DNA from: Janthinobacterium violaceinigrum
Lineage (GTDB): Bacteria > Pseudomonadota > Gammaproteobacteria > Burkholderiales > Burkholderiaceae_D
Direction of reading: 5' to 3'
Assembly (NCBI RefSeq): GCF_009208555.1
Contig: NZ_WFLI01000027.1
Coordinates: 1 to 64,000 of the forward strand
DNA: 64,000 bases
The notes beneath the pieces were generated by a model, which did not search any database, was not told the DNA's origin, and saw nothing but the letters and a program-made list of their open reading frames with translations. Shown here one piece after another: positions 17,904 through 26,218 of the stretch. Numbering within the stretch: the first letter of the stretch is position 1; each line of letters opens with the position of its first letter. A program made the position numbers and the translations under genes.

Positions 17904-19271
17904 ATGAAAATCACCATTATCGGCACCGGCTATGTTGGCCTCGTGACCGGCGCCTGCCTGGCGGAGCTGGGCAATGACGTCTTTTGCCTCGACCTGGACG
18001 CACAAAAGGTGGCGCTGCTCAACAGCGGCGGCATCCCCATCCACGAACCGGGCCTGGAAGAAGTCGTGGCGCGCAACCGCGCCGCCGGCCGCATGACCTT
18101 TTCCACGGACGTGGAAGCGGCAGCCAACCATGGCGCGATGCAATTCATCGCCGTCGGCACGCCGCCCGATGAAGACGGTTCGGCCGACTTGCAATACGTG
18201 CTGGCCGCTGCCCGCGGCATCGGCAAATACATGACGGACTTCAAGGTCATCGTCGACAAGTCGACCGTGCCTGTCGGTACGGCGGAAAAAGTGCGCGCCG
18301 CCATCCAGGGCGAACTGGACGCGCGCGGCGTGGCTGCCACGTTCTCGGTGGCGTCGAACCCGGAATTCCTCAAGGAAGGCGCGGCCGTCGAAGACTTCAT
18401 GCGTCCCGACCGCATCGTCATCGGCGTCGATGCCACGCCCGATGGCGAGCGCGCGCGCGAATTGCTGAAAAGCCTGTACGCGCCGTTCAACCGCAACCAC
18501 GAGCGTACCTACTGGATGGACGTGCGTTCGGCCGAATTCACGAAGTATGCGGCCAATGCCATGCTGGCCACGCGTATCTCGTTCATGAATGAACTGGCGA
18601 ACCTGGCCGACAAGGTGGGCGTCGACATCGAGGCCGTGCGTCACGGCATCGGTTCCGACCCCCGCATCGGCCACAGTTTCCTGTACGCGGGCTGCGGCTA
18701 CGGCGGTTCCTGCTTCCCGAAAGATGTGCAGGCGCTCGAGCGCACGGCGCGCGGCCATGGTCAGGAATTGCTGATCTTGCGCGCCGTCGAAGCCGTCAAC
18801 GACCGGCAGAAGCAGGTGCTGGGCGGCAAAGTGGTCACCCGCTTCGGCGAGGATCTGACGGGCCGGCATTTTGCCGTGTGGGGCCTGGCTTTCAAGCCGA
18901 ATACGGACGATATGCGCGAAGCGTCGGCCCGCGTGCTGCTGGCGGACTTGCTGAAACGGGGCGCCACGGTGGCCGTCTACGATCCCGTCGCCATGGCCGA
19001 GGCGCGCCGTGTGCTGCAACTGGATCTGACGCCGGAACAATTGGCGAAGGTGCGTTTTGCCGACAGCCCGCTCGACGCGTTGACGGACGCCGATGCGCTG
19101 GCCATCGTGACCGAATGGAAAGCGTTCCGCAGTCCCGACTTCGCGCAGATCAAGGCGCGCCTGAAGCAGGCCGTGATCTTTGACGGCCGCAACCTGTTCG
19201 AGCCGGCCGTCATGGCCGAGACGGGCATCGAATACCACGGGATCGGTCGCTCGATCCTGACGCGCGCATGA
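17904..19271 (+). CDS. ugd: UDP-glucose 6-dehydrogenase
   Basis: A 455-residue enzyme that oxidises UDP-glucose to UDP-glucuronate for exopolysaccharide and LPS precursors. The NAD motif GTGYVGLVTG opens the protein, STVPVGT and SNPEFLKEG follow, and the catalytic cysteine is C270 in GCGYGGSCFPKD. The C-terminal UDP-binding domain is complete. It overlaps the next gene (hldA) by four bases (ATGA), so the two are translationally coupled. Confidence 0.96.
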   Translation: MKITIIGTGYVGLVTGACLAELGNDVFCLDLDAQKVALLNSGGIPIHEPGLEEVVARNRAAGRMTFSTDVEAAANHGAMQFIAVGTPPDEDGSADLQYVLAAARGIGKYMTDFKVIVDKSTVPVGTAEKVRAAIQGELDARGVAATFSVASNPEFLKEGAAVEDFMRPDRIVIGVDATPDGERARELLKSLYAPFNRNHERTYWMDVRSAEFTKYAANAMLATRISFMNELANLADKVGVDIEAVRHGIGSDPRIGHSFLYAGCGYGGSCFPKDVQALERTARGHGQELLILRAVEAVNDRQKQVLGGKVVTRFGEDLTGRHFAVWGLAFKPNTDDMREASARVLLADLLKRGATVAVYDPVAMAEARRVLQLDLTPEQLAKVRFADSPLDALTDADALAIVTEWKAFRSPDFAQIKARLKQAVIFDGRNLFEPAVMAETGIEYHGIGRSILTRA

Positions 19272-20221
19272 GCGCCCACGAGGTGGTCGCCTTGACGGCG
19301 CCGGCCGCACTGGCCCAGGTGCGCTTGCTGGTGGTGGGCGATGTCATGCTGGACCGTTACTGGTTTGGCGACGTCAGCCGTATTTCGCCGGAAGCGCCCG
19401 TGCCCATCGTGCGCATCGAGAAGCGCGAAGAGCGCCTGGGCGGCGCGGCCAACGTGGCGCGCAACGCGGCCGCGCTGGGCGCGAAGACGAGCTTGCTGGG
19501 CGTGGTCGGCGACGACGAGGCGGGCAGCCAGGTCGAGCGCCTGCTCGAAGGCGGCGGCATCCACAGCTATCTGCAGCGCGATGCGGCCATTTCCACCATC
19601 ATCAAGCTGCGCGTGATCGGCCGCCAGCAGCAAATGCTGCGCATCGACTTCGAGGATGCGCCCAGCGATGAAGTGCTGCGCGACAAACTGGCGCAGTTTA
19701 ATGCCCTCTTGCCGCATTACGACGTGGTGATCCTGTCGGACTACGCCAAGGGCAGCCTGGTGAATGTGGCCGAGATGATCAAGGCCGCCAGGGCCGCCGG
19801 CAAGATCGTCATGGTCGACCCGAAAGGCGATGATTTCAGCCGCTATGCGGGTGCGTCAGTGCTCACTCCGAACAAATCGGAACTGCGCCGCGTGGTGGGC
19901 AACTGGAGCACGGAAGAGCAATTGACCGAACGCGCGCAGCAGATGCGCGCGCAACTGGGCCTGGACGCCTTGCTGCTGACCCGTTCGGAAGAGGGCATGA
20001 GCCTGTACACGGCCGACGCCGTGCTGCACATGCCCACCGATGCGCGCGAAGTGTTCGACGTTTCGGGTGCCGGCGACACGGTGATCGCCACCATGGCGGC
20101 CATGCTGGGCGCCGGCATGGACCTGGGTGACGCCGTGCGCACGGCCAACCGGGCCGGCGGCATCGTCGTCGGCAAGCTGGGTACGGCCACCGTCACCCGT
20201 GACGAGCTGTTCCCCCAGTAA
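19268..20221 (+). CDS. hldA: D-glycero-beta-D-manno-heptose-7-phosphate kinase
   Basis: A 317-residue PfkB/ribokinase-family kinase of ADP-heptose synthesis for the LPS core. LGGAANVARNAAALG is the substrate motif, and GAGD with catalytic Asp270 lies in DVSGAGDTVIATMA. The nucleotidyltransferase half found in bifunctional HldE is absent, so an HldC partner should exist elsewhere. The ugd-hldA overlap groups it with envelope polysaccharide synthesis. Also called rfaE1. Confidence 0.93.
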   Translation: MSAHEVVALTAPAALAQVRLLVVGDVMLDRYWFGDVSRISPEAPVPIVRIEKREERLGGAANVARNAAALGAKTSLLGVVGDDEAGSQVERLLEGGGIHSYLQRDAAISTIIKLRVIGRQQQMLRIDFEDAPSDEVLRDKLAQFNALLPHYDVVILSDYAKGSLVNVAEMIKAARAAGKIVMVDPKGDDFSRYAGASVLTPNKSELRRVVGNWSTEEQLTERAQQMRAQLGLDALLLTRSEEGMSLYTADAVLHMPTDAREVFDVSGAGDTVIATMAAMLGAGMDLGDAVRTANRAGGIVVGKLGTATVTRDELFPQ

Positions 20222-20386
20222 TATTGTTGTATCGCCTGCGCCGGCCGTTTGATCTGGCGCAGGTCTTCCCTCCGTTCCGCCATCCCGTCTTGTCAACCGT
20301 ATCACGCCACAGCCGTTAAAGCCGTTAAGGCGCTGTTCCTCCTTTGCGTTCGAGTCATCTTGAAACCACATCACGGAGAGATACCC

Positions 20387-21082
20387 ATGTTCAAAAAAAT
20401 ACTGCTGGCCATTGCCACCCTGATCGCGACGATGGGCTTTGCCTTTGCCCAGGTCGATGTCAACAAGGCGGACCAGGCGGCACTCGACAGCGTCAAGGGC
20501 ATCGGCCCCGTCACGTCGAAGGCCATCGTCGATGAACGCGCCAAGGGCGGCGCCTTCAAGGATTGGGCCGATTTCGAAAGCCGCGTGAAGGGCATCGGTC
20601 CGAAAAGTTCCGTGAAACTGTCGGAAGCGGGCTTGCAGGTGAATGGCCAGGCCAAGTCCGGCGCGCCGGCGGCGCCGGCGGCGAAAGCTGCTCCGGCAAA
20701 AAAGGAAGCTGCTGTGAAGGAAGTTGCAGCGAAAGAAGCCGCACCGAAGCCAGCTGCTGCGACCGACACCGCTGCGGCGCCAGCCAAGACAGCCGCTGAA
20801 ACGAAGAAAGAAGCTGCTGCCGCGAAGAAAGAAGCGAAGGCTGCCGCTGCTGCTGCCAAGAAAGAAGCTGCCGCCGCCAAGGCCGTCCCGGCTGCCGCGC
20901 CCGCCGCTGCCGCCGATGCTGCGCCCGTGAAAACGGCTGCCGAAACGAAGAAGGAAGCCGCGGCTGCGAAGAAAGCGGCAACGGCGGCCAAGAAAGAAGC
21001 CAAGGCTGCGGAAGCGGCTGCGAAGAAAGAAGCGAAACTGGCCGCAGCGGATGCAAAGAAGGCTGAAGCCGAGAAAAAGTAA
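20387..21082 (+). CDS. Secreted ComEA-like HhH protein with histone-H1-like tail
   Basis: A 231-residue protein with a signal peptide (cleavage after AFA, about residue 22) and a ComEA-type double helix-hairpin-helix. The domain starts VDVNKADQAALDSVKGIGPVTS and has a second GIGPKSS near residue 75. The last ~140 residues are almost only Ala and Lys with some Glu, Pro and Thr, and contain two copies of a TAAETKKEAAAAKK block. ComEA proteins bind incoming DNA in the periplasm during competence. The tail resembles bacterial H1-like proteins and should add non-specific DNA affinity. A competence role is inferred only from the domain. ATG 20387 follows CGGAGAG. Confidence 0.85.
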   Translation: MFKKILLAIATLIATMGFAFAQVDVNKADQAALDSVKGIGPVTSKAIVDERAKGGAFKDWADFESRVKGIGPKSSVKLSEAGLQVNGQAKSGAPAAPAAKAAPAKKEAAVKEVAAKEAAPKPAAATDTAAAPAKTAAETKKEAAAAKKEAKAAAAAAKKEAAAAKAVPAAAPAAAADAAPVKTAAETKKEAAAAKKAATAAKKEAKAAEAAAKKEAKLAAADAKKAEAEKK

Positions 21083-21132
21083 GCGTGTTGCTGTAAAGCG
21101 TGTTGCGTGGTGGTGCCGCGCAGCACGACAGG

Positions 21133-21169
21133 AAAACCCCGCGCGGTACCGGCCGCGCGGGGTTTTTTT
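21133..21169. terminator. Bidirectional terminator
   Basis: A perfect 10-bp GC stem (CCCCGCGCGG/CCGCGCGGGG) with a TACCGG loop is flanked by four A and seven T. It lies between the convergent ComEA-like and hydroxylase genes; its T-run touches the stop codon of the latter. Confidence 0.92.
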
Positions 21170-21995
21170 ATTCGCGGGTGCCGTGCCGGAATGGCGCCGC
21201 CAGCTGTCCCGCCAGCGTCTTCGGCATGGGCGCCTCGATACCGCAGGCATCGGGCCAAGTGCGCGGCAGGTGATGGGTGCCGAACAGGCGGTCCAGCACG
21301 GGCAAGGTGGAGGCGTAGTTGCGGTTGATGTGTTCGAATTTGCTGTGATGCCAATGGTGGAAGGCGGGTGTTGCGACCAGCCATTCCAGCGGGCCGAAGC
21401 GCCAGCGCAGGTTAGCGTGGATAAAGAAACCCCAGACGGTGCCGACCAGCAGCAGGAGCACGGGCGCGGCACTGCCGGCCGCGCCGGGGCCTGCCAGGCC
21501 CAGCAGATACAAGGGCGTCAGGCCGAACAGGCGCGTGACGACCATGTCGACGGGATGGGTGCGCGTATTGGCCAGGAAATACAGCTGTTCCGTGCTGTGG
21601 TGCACGGCGTGGTAGCGCCACAGCCACGGGATTTCATGGCTGAGCCTATGCCCCCAGTAAGTACCGACTTCGCCGATCAGCAAGCCCAGCAGGAGCTTGG
21701 CCCACAGGGGCAGGGCCGCAAGCGTGGCGGGAATGGCGTCGGGCAGCAAGCGTTGTCCCGCGACGGCGATCAGGGCCAGCGGTGCGGCCAGCAGCACGGC
21801 CGGCAGCAGGCTGCTGATGAAATAGAAGCCCAGGTCGCTGAACAGTTCCGTGCGCGAGCGCCCGCCGTGGCGCGCGCCAAAGAAACGCTCGAGCGGCACG
21901 AAGACCACGGCCAGCAGCACCAGCCACAGGCCCAGGCGCAGCACGTCGACGACGATGCCGGGAAGGTGCATTTGCAGGGTGTGCAGCAGGCTCAT
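21168..21995 (-). CDS. Fatty acid hydroxylase/sterol desaturase family protein
   Basis: A 275-residue membrane protein with four to five hydrophobic helices and the histidine clusters of the di-iron FA_hydroxylase family: HRLSHE, HAVHHS and FHHWHHS. A further histidine in NTRTHPVD also fits the pattern. Such enzymes hydroxylate or desaturate lipid-like substrates using oxygen; the substrate here is unknown. It stands alone between a bidirectional terminator and the terminator of the PEP-CTERM gene. Confidence 0.85.
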   Translation of the reverse strand: MSLLHTLQMHLPGIVVDVLRLGLWLVLLAVVFVPLERFFGARHGGRSRTELFSDLGFYFISSLLPAVLLAAPLALIAVAGQRLLPDAIPATLAALPLWAKLLLGLLIGEVGTYWGHRLSHEIPWLWRYHAVHHSTEQLYFLANTRTHPVDMVVTRLFGLTPLYLLGLAGPGAAGSAAPVLLLLVGTVWGFFIHANLRWRFGPLEWLVATPAFHHWHHSKFEHINRNYASTLPVLDRLFGTHHLPRTWPDACGIEAPMPKTLAGQLAAPFRHGTRE

Positions 21996-22016
21996 TTCAT
22001 TCCATCAGGCAAGAAC

Positions 22017-22052
22017 CAAAAAAATCCGGACAAGGCTGGGCTGGTCCGGATT
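22017..22052 (-). terminator. Terminator of the PEP-CTERM gene
   Basis: On the minus strand AATCCGGAC pairs with GTCCGGATT (22052-22044 and 22031-22023), followed by a T-rich run to 22017. It lies 20 bases past the PEP-CTERM stop. Confidence 0.85.
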
Positions 22053-22072
22053 CTGTCATGCGTGCTGGCGGC

Positions 22073-22831
22073 TCAGACGGCAACAGCAGCTTTGCGGCGG
22101 CGGGCCATAAAGCCGAGCAGTCCCAGGCCGCCGATCAGCATGCCCCAGGTCGACGGTTCCGGCACGGCCGACACGAGCGACACGCCGTCGAGCAGCATGA
22201 ACGGTGGCGCGCCCGTCGGGCTGCCCTTGGCCATGAACGACAGCAATTCGCTGCTGTCCGTGGCCGTGAAGGTCATGCTGGCCTGGTGCCAGCCCGTGAA
22301 GCCCTGGCTGACGTTGGCCAGCGATGCCGTCTGCTGCTTGCTGTTGCCCAGCGAAACGTCCCAGTAATTGACGGGGTTATCGCCCTTGAAGCCCACTTGC
22401 TGGGCGGCGCCGTACGAAAAGCTCAGGGTGTAGGCCTGGCCGGGCACCAGGCCGCTCACTTGCTGGGTCACGGGGCCAGGAAAATAATCCCAGTCCGCCG
22501 CCAGCACATTGCCGCCCGTGGGGCTGGCGCCCAGGCCGTTTTTCGGTCCCGCGCCGCTGTACGAGTTCGGGCCCCACAAGGCCAGCGCCGTCGCGGCGTT
22601 GGTATCGTCGATGTTATTGCCGTTGAGTACGAAGTTGTAGCCCTTGCTGGACCAGTCGGTCAGGTAGGTGCGGTCGGCGCGCGCGTACGTGCCTTCGTTC
22701 AGCTGTTTCGAGGTGCCATTGCTGGTCAGTTCAAAATCGCCATTCTTGACCAGGTTGGTCGTGGCGGCGTGGGCGGCGGTGGCGCACAGGGAAGCGGCGG
22801 CCAGCGCCAGCAAAGCAGAGATTTTACGCAT
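22073..22831 (-). CDS. PEP-CTERM sorted exported protein
   Basis: A 252-residue exported protein. A signal peptide (about residues 1-22) leads into a beta-rich body beginning NLVKNGDFELTSNG. The C-terminal sorting signal is VPEPSTWGMLIGG, a hydrophobic helix and RRRK. That signal is recognised by an exosortase (EpsH/XrtA type), which is not in this window. Such proteins are made by exopolysaccharide-producing Gram-negatives. Start at 22831 with GGAG upstream. The particular function is unknown. Confidence 0.9.
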   Translation of the reverse strand: MRKISALLALAAASLCATAAHAATTNLVKNGDFELTSNGTSKQLNEGTYARADRTYLTDWSSKGYNFVLNGNNIDDTNAATALALWGPNSYSGAGPKNGLGASPTGGNVLAADWDYFPGPVTQQVSGLVPGQAYTLSFSYGAAQQVGFKGDNPVNYWDVSLGNSKQQTASLANVSQGFTGWHQASMTFTATDSSELLSFMAKGSPTGAPPFMLLDGVSLVSAVPEPSTWGMLIGGLGLLGFMARRRKAAVAV

Positions 22832-22958
22832 GATGCAAGCTCCAAAAGTGACAGGGTAGTGTGGCAGTCTGTCGGCGAACTTTTGGCCAACGTGGGATTC
22901 AATCGCGGAAGAGGCGAGAAAGGTATTCCCGAGACAGCGGTGGTGTCCCGTTGAGGCG

Positions 22959-22964
22959 ATTATA
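22959..22964 (-). promoter_or_regulatory. Candidate -10 box for the PEP-CTERM gene
   Basis: A perfect TATAAT on the minus strand about 130 bases before the start codon. I see no convincing -35 at 16-18 bases, so support is limited. Confidence 0.35.
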
Positions 22965-23078
22965 GCAGCGTTTGGCAAAATGGCATGTAACATGCTTTGA
23001 AAACAACAGATATTTTCGAGTGGCAATCTTGTCAGCGTTGGATTTTTTGCATGGCATGGGCAGGCATGCCATGCGCGG

Positions 23079-24653
23079 TTACAGCTGCGACTCGATCGGC
23101 AGCCAGCGCATCACGGATACCAGCATGCGGCGCCAGAAGCCCGCTTCCGGATCGTGCGTCCACACCTTGGCCGGTTCCTCGGTGGCGTCGGACCAGCGCA
23201 GGGCGCCGTTGTCGAGGAAGACGCGATAGCTGGTGTCGCTCGCCGTCGAATGCAGGAACAGCGCGCGCATGTCGGCCGCCAGCGCGGCATCGTCGAACAG
23301 CACACCCATCTCCGTATTCAGCTGGGCCGAGCGGGGATCGAGGTTGAAGGAGCCGACGAAGCCCCGCTGGCCGTCCACCACCACGGCCTTGGTATGCAGG
23401 CTGGCGCGGCTCGATCCCATCAGGCTGATGCGCTTGCGGTGCAGGGTCTTCAATTCATACAGCTCGATGCCGCCGTCCAGCAGCGCCTGGCGGTAGCGCG
23501 CATAGCCCGCGTGCACGAGGGCCACGTCCGTGGCGGCAAGCGAGTTGGTCAGTACTTTGACCTTGACGCCGGCGCCAACCTTGTCGGCCAGGCTCTGCGT
23601 CAGCGCCGCGCCGGGCACGAAGTATGGCGAAGTCAGCAGCGTTTCTTCGCGCGCCTGCGTCAGCAAGGGCAGCAGGCTGTGCATGAGCCAGTGCTCGCTG
23701 CGCTGCAGGCTGGCCACGGGGGCGGCTTTTTCCGGCGGGTCCGACAGCACTTGCACGTGCGCGCTCCAGTGCAGGCGCAGGCGGCCATCCAGATGGGCCT
23801 GCAGCTGGCCCGCATCGGTCAGCTGGCGCAAATAGGGCGAGGCGCCCAGTTCGCCCGTGAGCGCGTCGAGGCGGGCGCGCACGGCGGGCAGCTGCGGCAG
23901 TGCCGGCGTGCCCGCGTTCTTGCCAGCGTGCAGGGCGCCGATGGGGATGACGGCGCGGCTGTTCCAGAAGCGGTCGAAGATGTCGCTCGTCTGCTGCACG
24001 GCGGGGCCCACCAGCAGCAGGTCCGCATCCTGGAAATTGACTTGTTCGGCGGCATCGAAATATTCGTCGCCGATATTGCGCCCGCCGACGAGGGCGACCC
24101 TGCCATCGACAATCCAGGCCTTGTTGTGCATGCGCCGGTTCAGGCTGACGGCGCGCAAGGCCATTTCCACGGCGCGCCACCAGACGCCGTCGCGGTTGCG
24201 GCCGGGATTGAAGATGCGCACGTCGATCAGCGGATGGCTGTCGAGCGCGAGGATGGCGGCGTCCTGGCCCCGCGCGTTGATGTCGTCGAGCAGCACGCGC
24301 ACGCGCACGCCGCGGTCGGCCGCGCGCAGCAGTTCGCGCACCAGCAGGCGTCCCGTGACGTCGTTATGCCAGATGTAGTACTGCAGGTCGATGCTGTGGC
24401 CCGCTTCGCGGGCGCTCAGGGCGCGCAGGGCGAACGCTTCCAGGTTGTCGTCGATCAGCGCCGTGCCGCTCTGGTCAGGGTGTTGCGCCAGCTGCGGCGC
24501 CAGCACGCGGTCGAGCAGGGTGGCATCCATCGCCACGGGCAAGGCCGTGCCGGGCGCCCCCAGCGAACGCTCGGCGAAGCGCCCGTAGCTGTACAGGGCA
24601 GCGATGCTGAGCAGGCCGAACAGTATGGCAAACAGCAGCAGTTTGACGAGCAT
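23079..24653 (-). CDS. Phospholipase D-type cardiolipin synthase
   Basis: A 524-residue protein with an N-terminal transmembrane helix and two HKD motifs: HNKAWIVDG (H176, K178, D183 from the ATG) and HTKAVVVDG in the second half, each followed by a GG/GS-N motif. The layout (one anchor, two PLDc domains) fits ClsC/YmdC-like cardiolipin synthases or other phosphatidyl transferases. The frame extends three codons upstream to a GTG at 24662; I prefer ATG 24653. No co-transcribed partner such as ymdB is present. Confidence 0.88.
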   Translation of the reverse strand: MLVKLLLFAILFGLLSIAALYSYGRFAERSLGAPGTALPVAMDATLLDRVLAPQLAQHPDQSGTALIDDNLEAFALRALSAREAGHSIDLQYYIWHNDVTGRLLVRELLRAADRGVRVRVLLDDINARGQDAAILALDSHPLIDVRIFNPGRNRDGVWWRAVEMALRAVSLNRRMHNKAWIVDGRVALVGGRNIGDEYFDAAEQVNFQDADLLLVGPAVQQTSDIFDRFWNSRAVIPIGALHAGKNAGTPALPQLPAVRARLDALTGELGASPYLRQLTDAGQLQAHLDGRLRLHWSAHVQVLSDPPEKAAPVASLQRSEHWLMHSLLPLLTQAREETLLTSPYFVPGAALTQSLADKVGAGVKVKVLTNSLAATDVALVHAGYARYRQALLDGGIELYELKTLHRKRISLMGSSRASLHTKAVVVDGQRGFVGSFNLDPRSAQLNTEMGVLFDDAALAADMRALFLHSTASDTSYRVFLDNGALRWSDATEEPAKVWTHDPEAGFWRRMLVSVMRWLPIESQL

Positions 24654-24856
24654 GCGGCGCACCGTCAGCGGACCGTACGCGGGCGGCAGCGGGCGGGAAG
24701 AAGGGGAGTCTGGCGCATGCGGCGGTCTTTCATGATCAGGGCGGGGAGTGGCCGATTGTAGCAGTTTCTACAATGCACGATTTTGATCCTCGAGCATCCT
24801 TGCCTGCCGTCAAAAATGCGAGAATGGCCCTCTACTTATTTACAGGAGACGGCGGC

Positions 24857-26218
24857 ATGCTACGGATAGTGACGGGAGTAACGGCAGCCTTGCTGTCGGC
24901 GGGCGTGGGGGCGGCGCCATCGACTGGGGCGCAGCCGCAGATCGTGCCGATCCGGCAGATCGTGGCGGACATTTCGCCGCAGCGCATCGAGGCGCACGTG
25001 CGCAAGCTGGTCGGCTTCCAGACGCGGCACACGATGTCCGATACCGTCTCCGACACGCAGGGCATAGGCGCGGCCAGGCGCTGGATCAAGGCCGAGCTCG
25101 AGCGCTGCGGCGCGCAGGCGGGCGGGCGCTTGCAGGTGGCGTTCGACAGCCACGTCGCGCCCGTGTCGAAACGCATTTCGCGGCCGACGGAAATCGTCAA
25201 CGTGGTGGCGACCTTGCCGGGCAGCCAGCCGCAATCGGCCGGGCGCATTTATGTCGTCAGCGGCCATTACGACTCGCGCGCGACCGACGTGATGGATGCC
25301 AGGGGCGACGCGCCCGGCGCCAACGACGATGCGTCGGGCACGGCGGCCGTGATCGAAATGGCCTGCGTGATGGCGCGCCACCGGTTCGACGCCACCCTCG
25401 TCTTCATGGCGGTGGCGGCCGAGGAGCAGGGTTTATTGGGTTCCGGCCACTGGGCGCAGCAGGCGAAACTGAACAACCTCAATATCGCGGGCATGCTCAA
25501 TAACGACATCATCGGCAGCTCGCGCGGGGACGATGGCACGGTCGATGGCGGCCAGGTGCGTCTGTTTGCCGAGGGCATTCCCGCCGTCAAGGAAATGAGC
25601 GACGGCGTGCGCGCGCTGGTGGCGACGGGCGGCGAAAACGATTCGATCTCGCGCCAGCTGGCGCGCCATGTGAAACAGGTGGGCGAGCGCTACGTGCCCG
25701 GTTTCAAGGTCAACGTGATCCAGCGCGCCGACCGCTACCTGCGCGGCGGCGACCATATGCCGTTCCTGGCGCAAGGCTACGCAGCGCTGCGCTTCACGGA
25801 ACCGAATGAGGATTTTACCCACCAGCACCAGGACGTACGCGTGGAAAACGGCGTGCAATACGGCGACTTGCCGCAATTCGTCGACTACGACTATGTGGCA
25901 AAAGTGGCGCGCGTCAATGCGGCGGCGCTCGCCTCGCTGGCCCTGGCGCCGGCCGCGCCGTCGCAGGTGCAGGTGCGCACGGCGCAGCTGGAAAACGCCA
26001 CCACCTTGCAGTGGCAGCCGAATACGGAACCGGACCTGGCCGGCTACCGCATCGTCTGGCGCGCCACCACGGCCGATCAATGGCAGGGCGCACAGGACGT
26101 GGGCAATGTCACCGAAGCGAGGCTGAAACTGTCGAAGGACAATTATTTCTTCGGCGTCCAGGCCATCGACAAGGATGGCAACGTCAGCGTGGCCACGTAC
26201 CCCACGCCGCTGCGTTAG
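24857..26218 (+). CDS. Exported M28 aminopeptidase with FN3 domain
   Basis: A 453-residue exported zinc peptidase. The signal peptide covers about residues 1-20. Metal and catalytic residues are in SGHYDSRA (H137), GANDDASGT (D157), AEEQGLLG (E189/E190) and NNDIIG (D217), with a late histidine in GGDHMPF. The last ~90 residues form a fibronectin type III module (LQWQPNTEPDLAGYRIVWR), probably for substrate or surface binding. ATG 24857 follows AGGAG at 9 bases, and upstream in-frame ATGs lack such a site. It converges with the next gene, overlapping by four bases. Confidence 0.9.
   Translation: MLRIVTGVTAALLSAGVGAAPSTGAQPQIVPIRQIVADISPQRIEAHVRKLVGFQTRHTMSDTVSDTQGIGAARRWIKAELERCGAQAGGRLQVAFDSHVAPVSKRISRPTEIVNVVATLPGSQPQSAGRIYVVSGHYDSRATDVMDARGDAPGANDDASGTAAVIEMACVMARHRFDATLVFMAVAAEEQGLLGSGHWAQQAKLNNLNIAGMLNNDIIGSSRGDDGTVDGGQVRLFAEGIPAVKEMSDGVRALVATGGENDSISRQLARHVKQVGERYVPGFKVNVIQRADRYLRGGDHMPFLAQGYAALRFTEPNEDFTHQHQDVRVENGVQYGDLPQFVDYDYVAKVARVNAAALASLALAPAAPSQVQVRTAQLENATTLQWQPNTEPDLAGYRIVWRATTADQWQGAQDVGNVTEARLKLSKDNYFFGVQAIDKDGNVSVATYPTPLR

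Noticed and set aside
19268..20221. Bifunctional HldE
   Set aside because: At 317 residues only the kinase domain is present; the nucleotidyltransferase half is missing.
20822..21080. Ala/Lys repeats taken as a frameshift or sequencing artefact
   Set aside because: The frame stays open, codon use varies, and such H1-like tails are known in Burkholderiales proteins.
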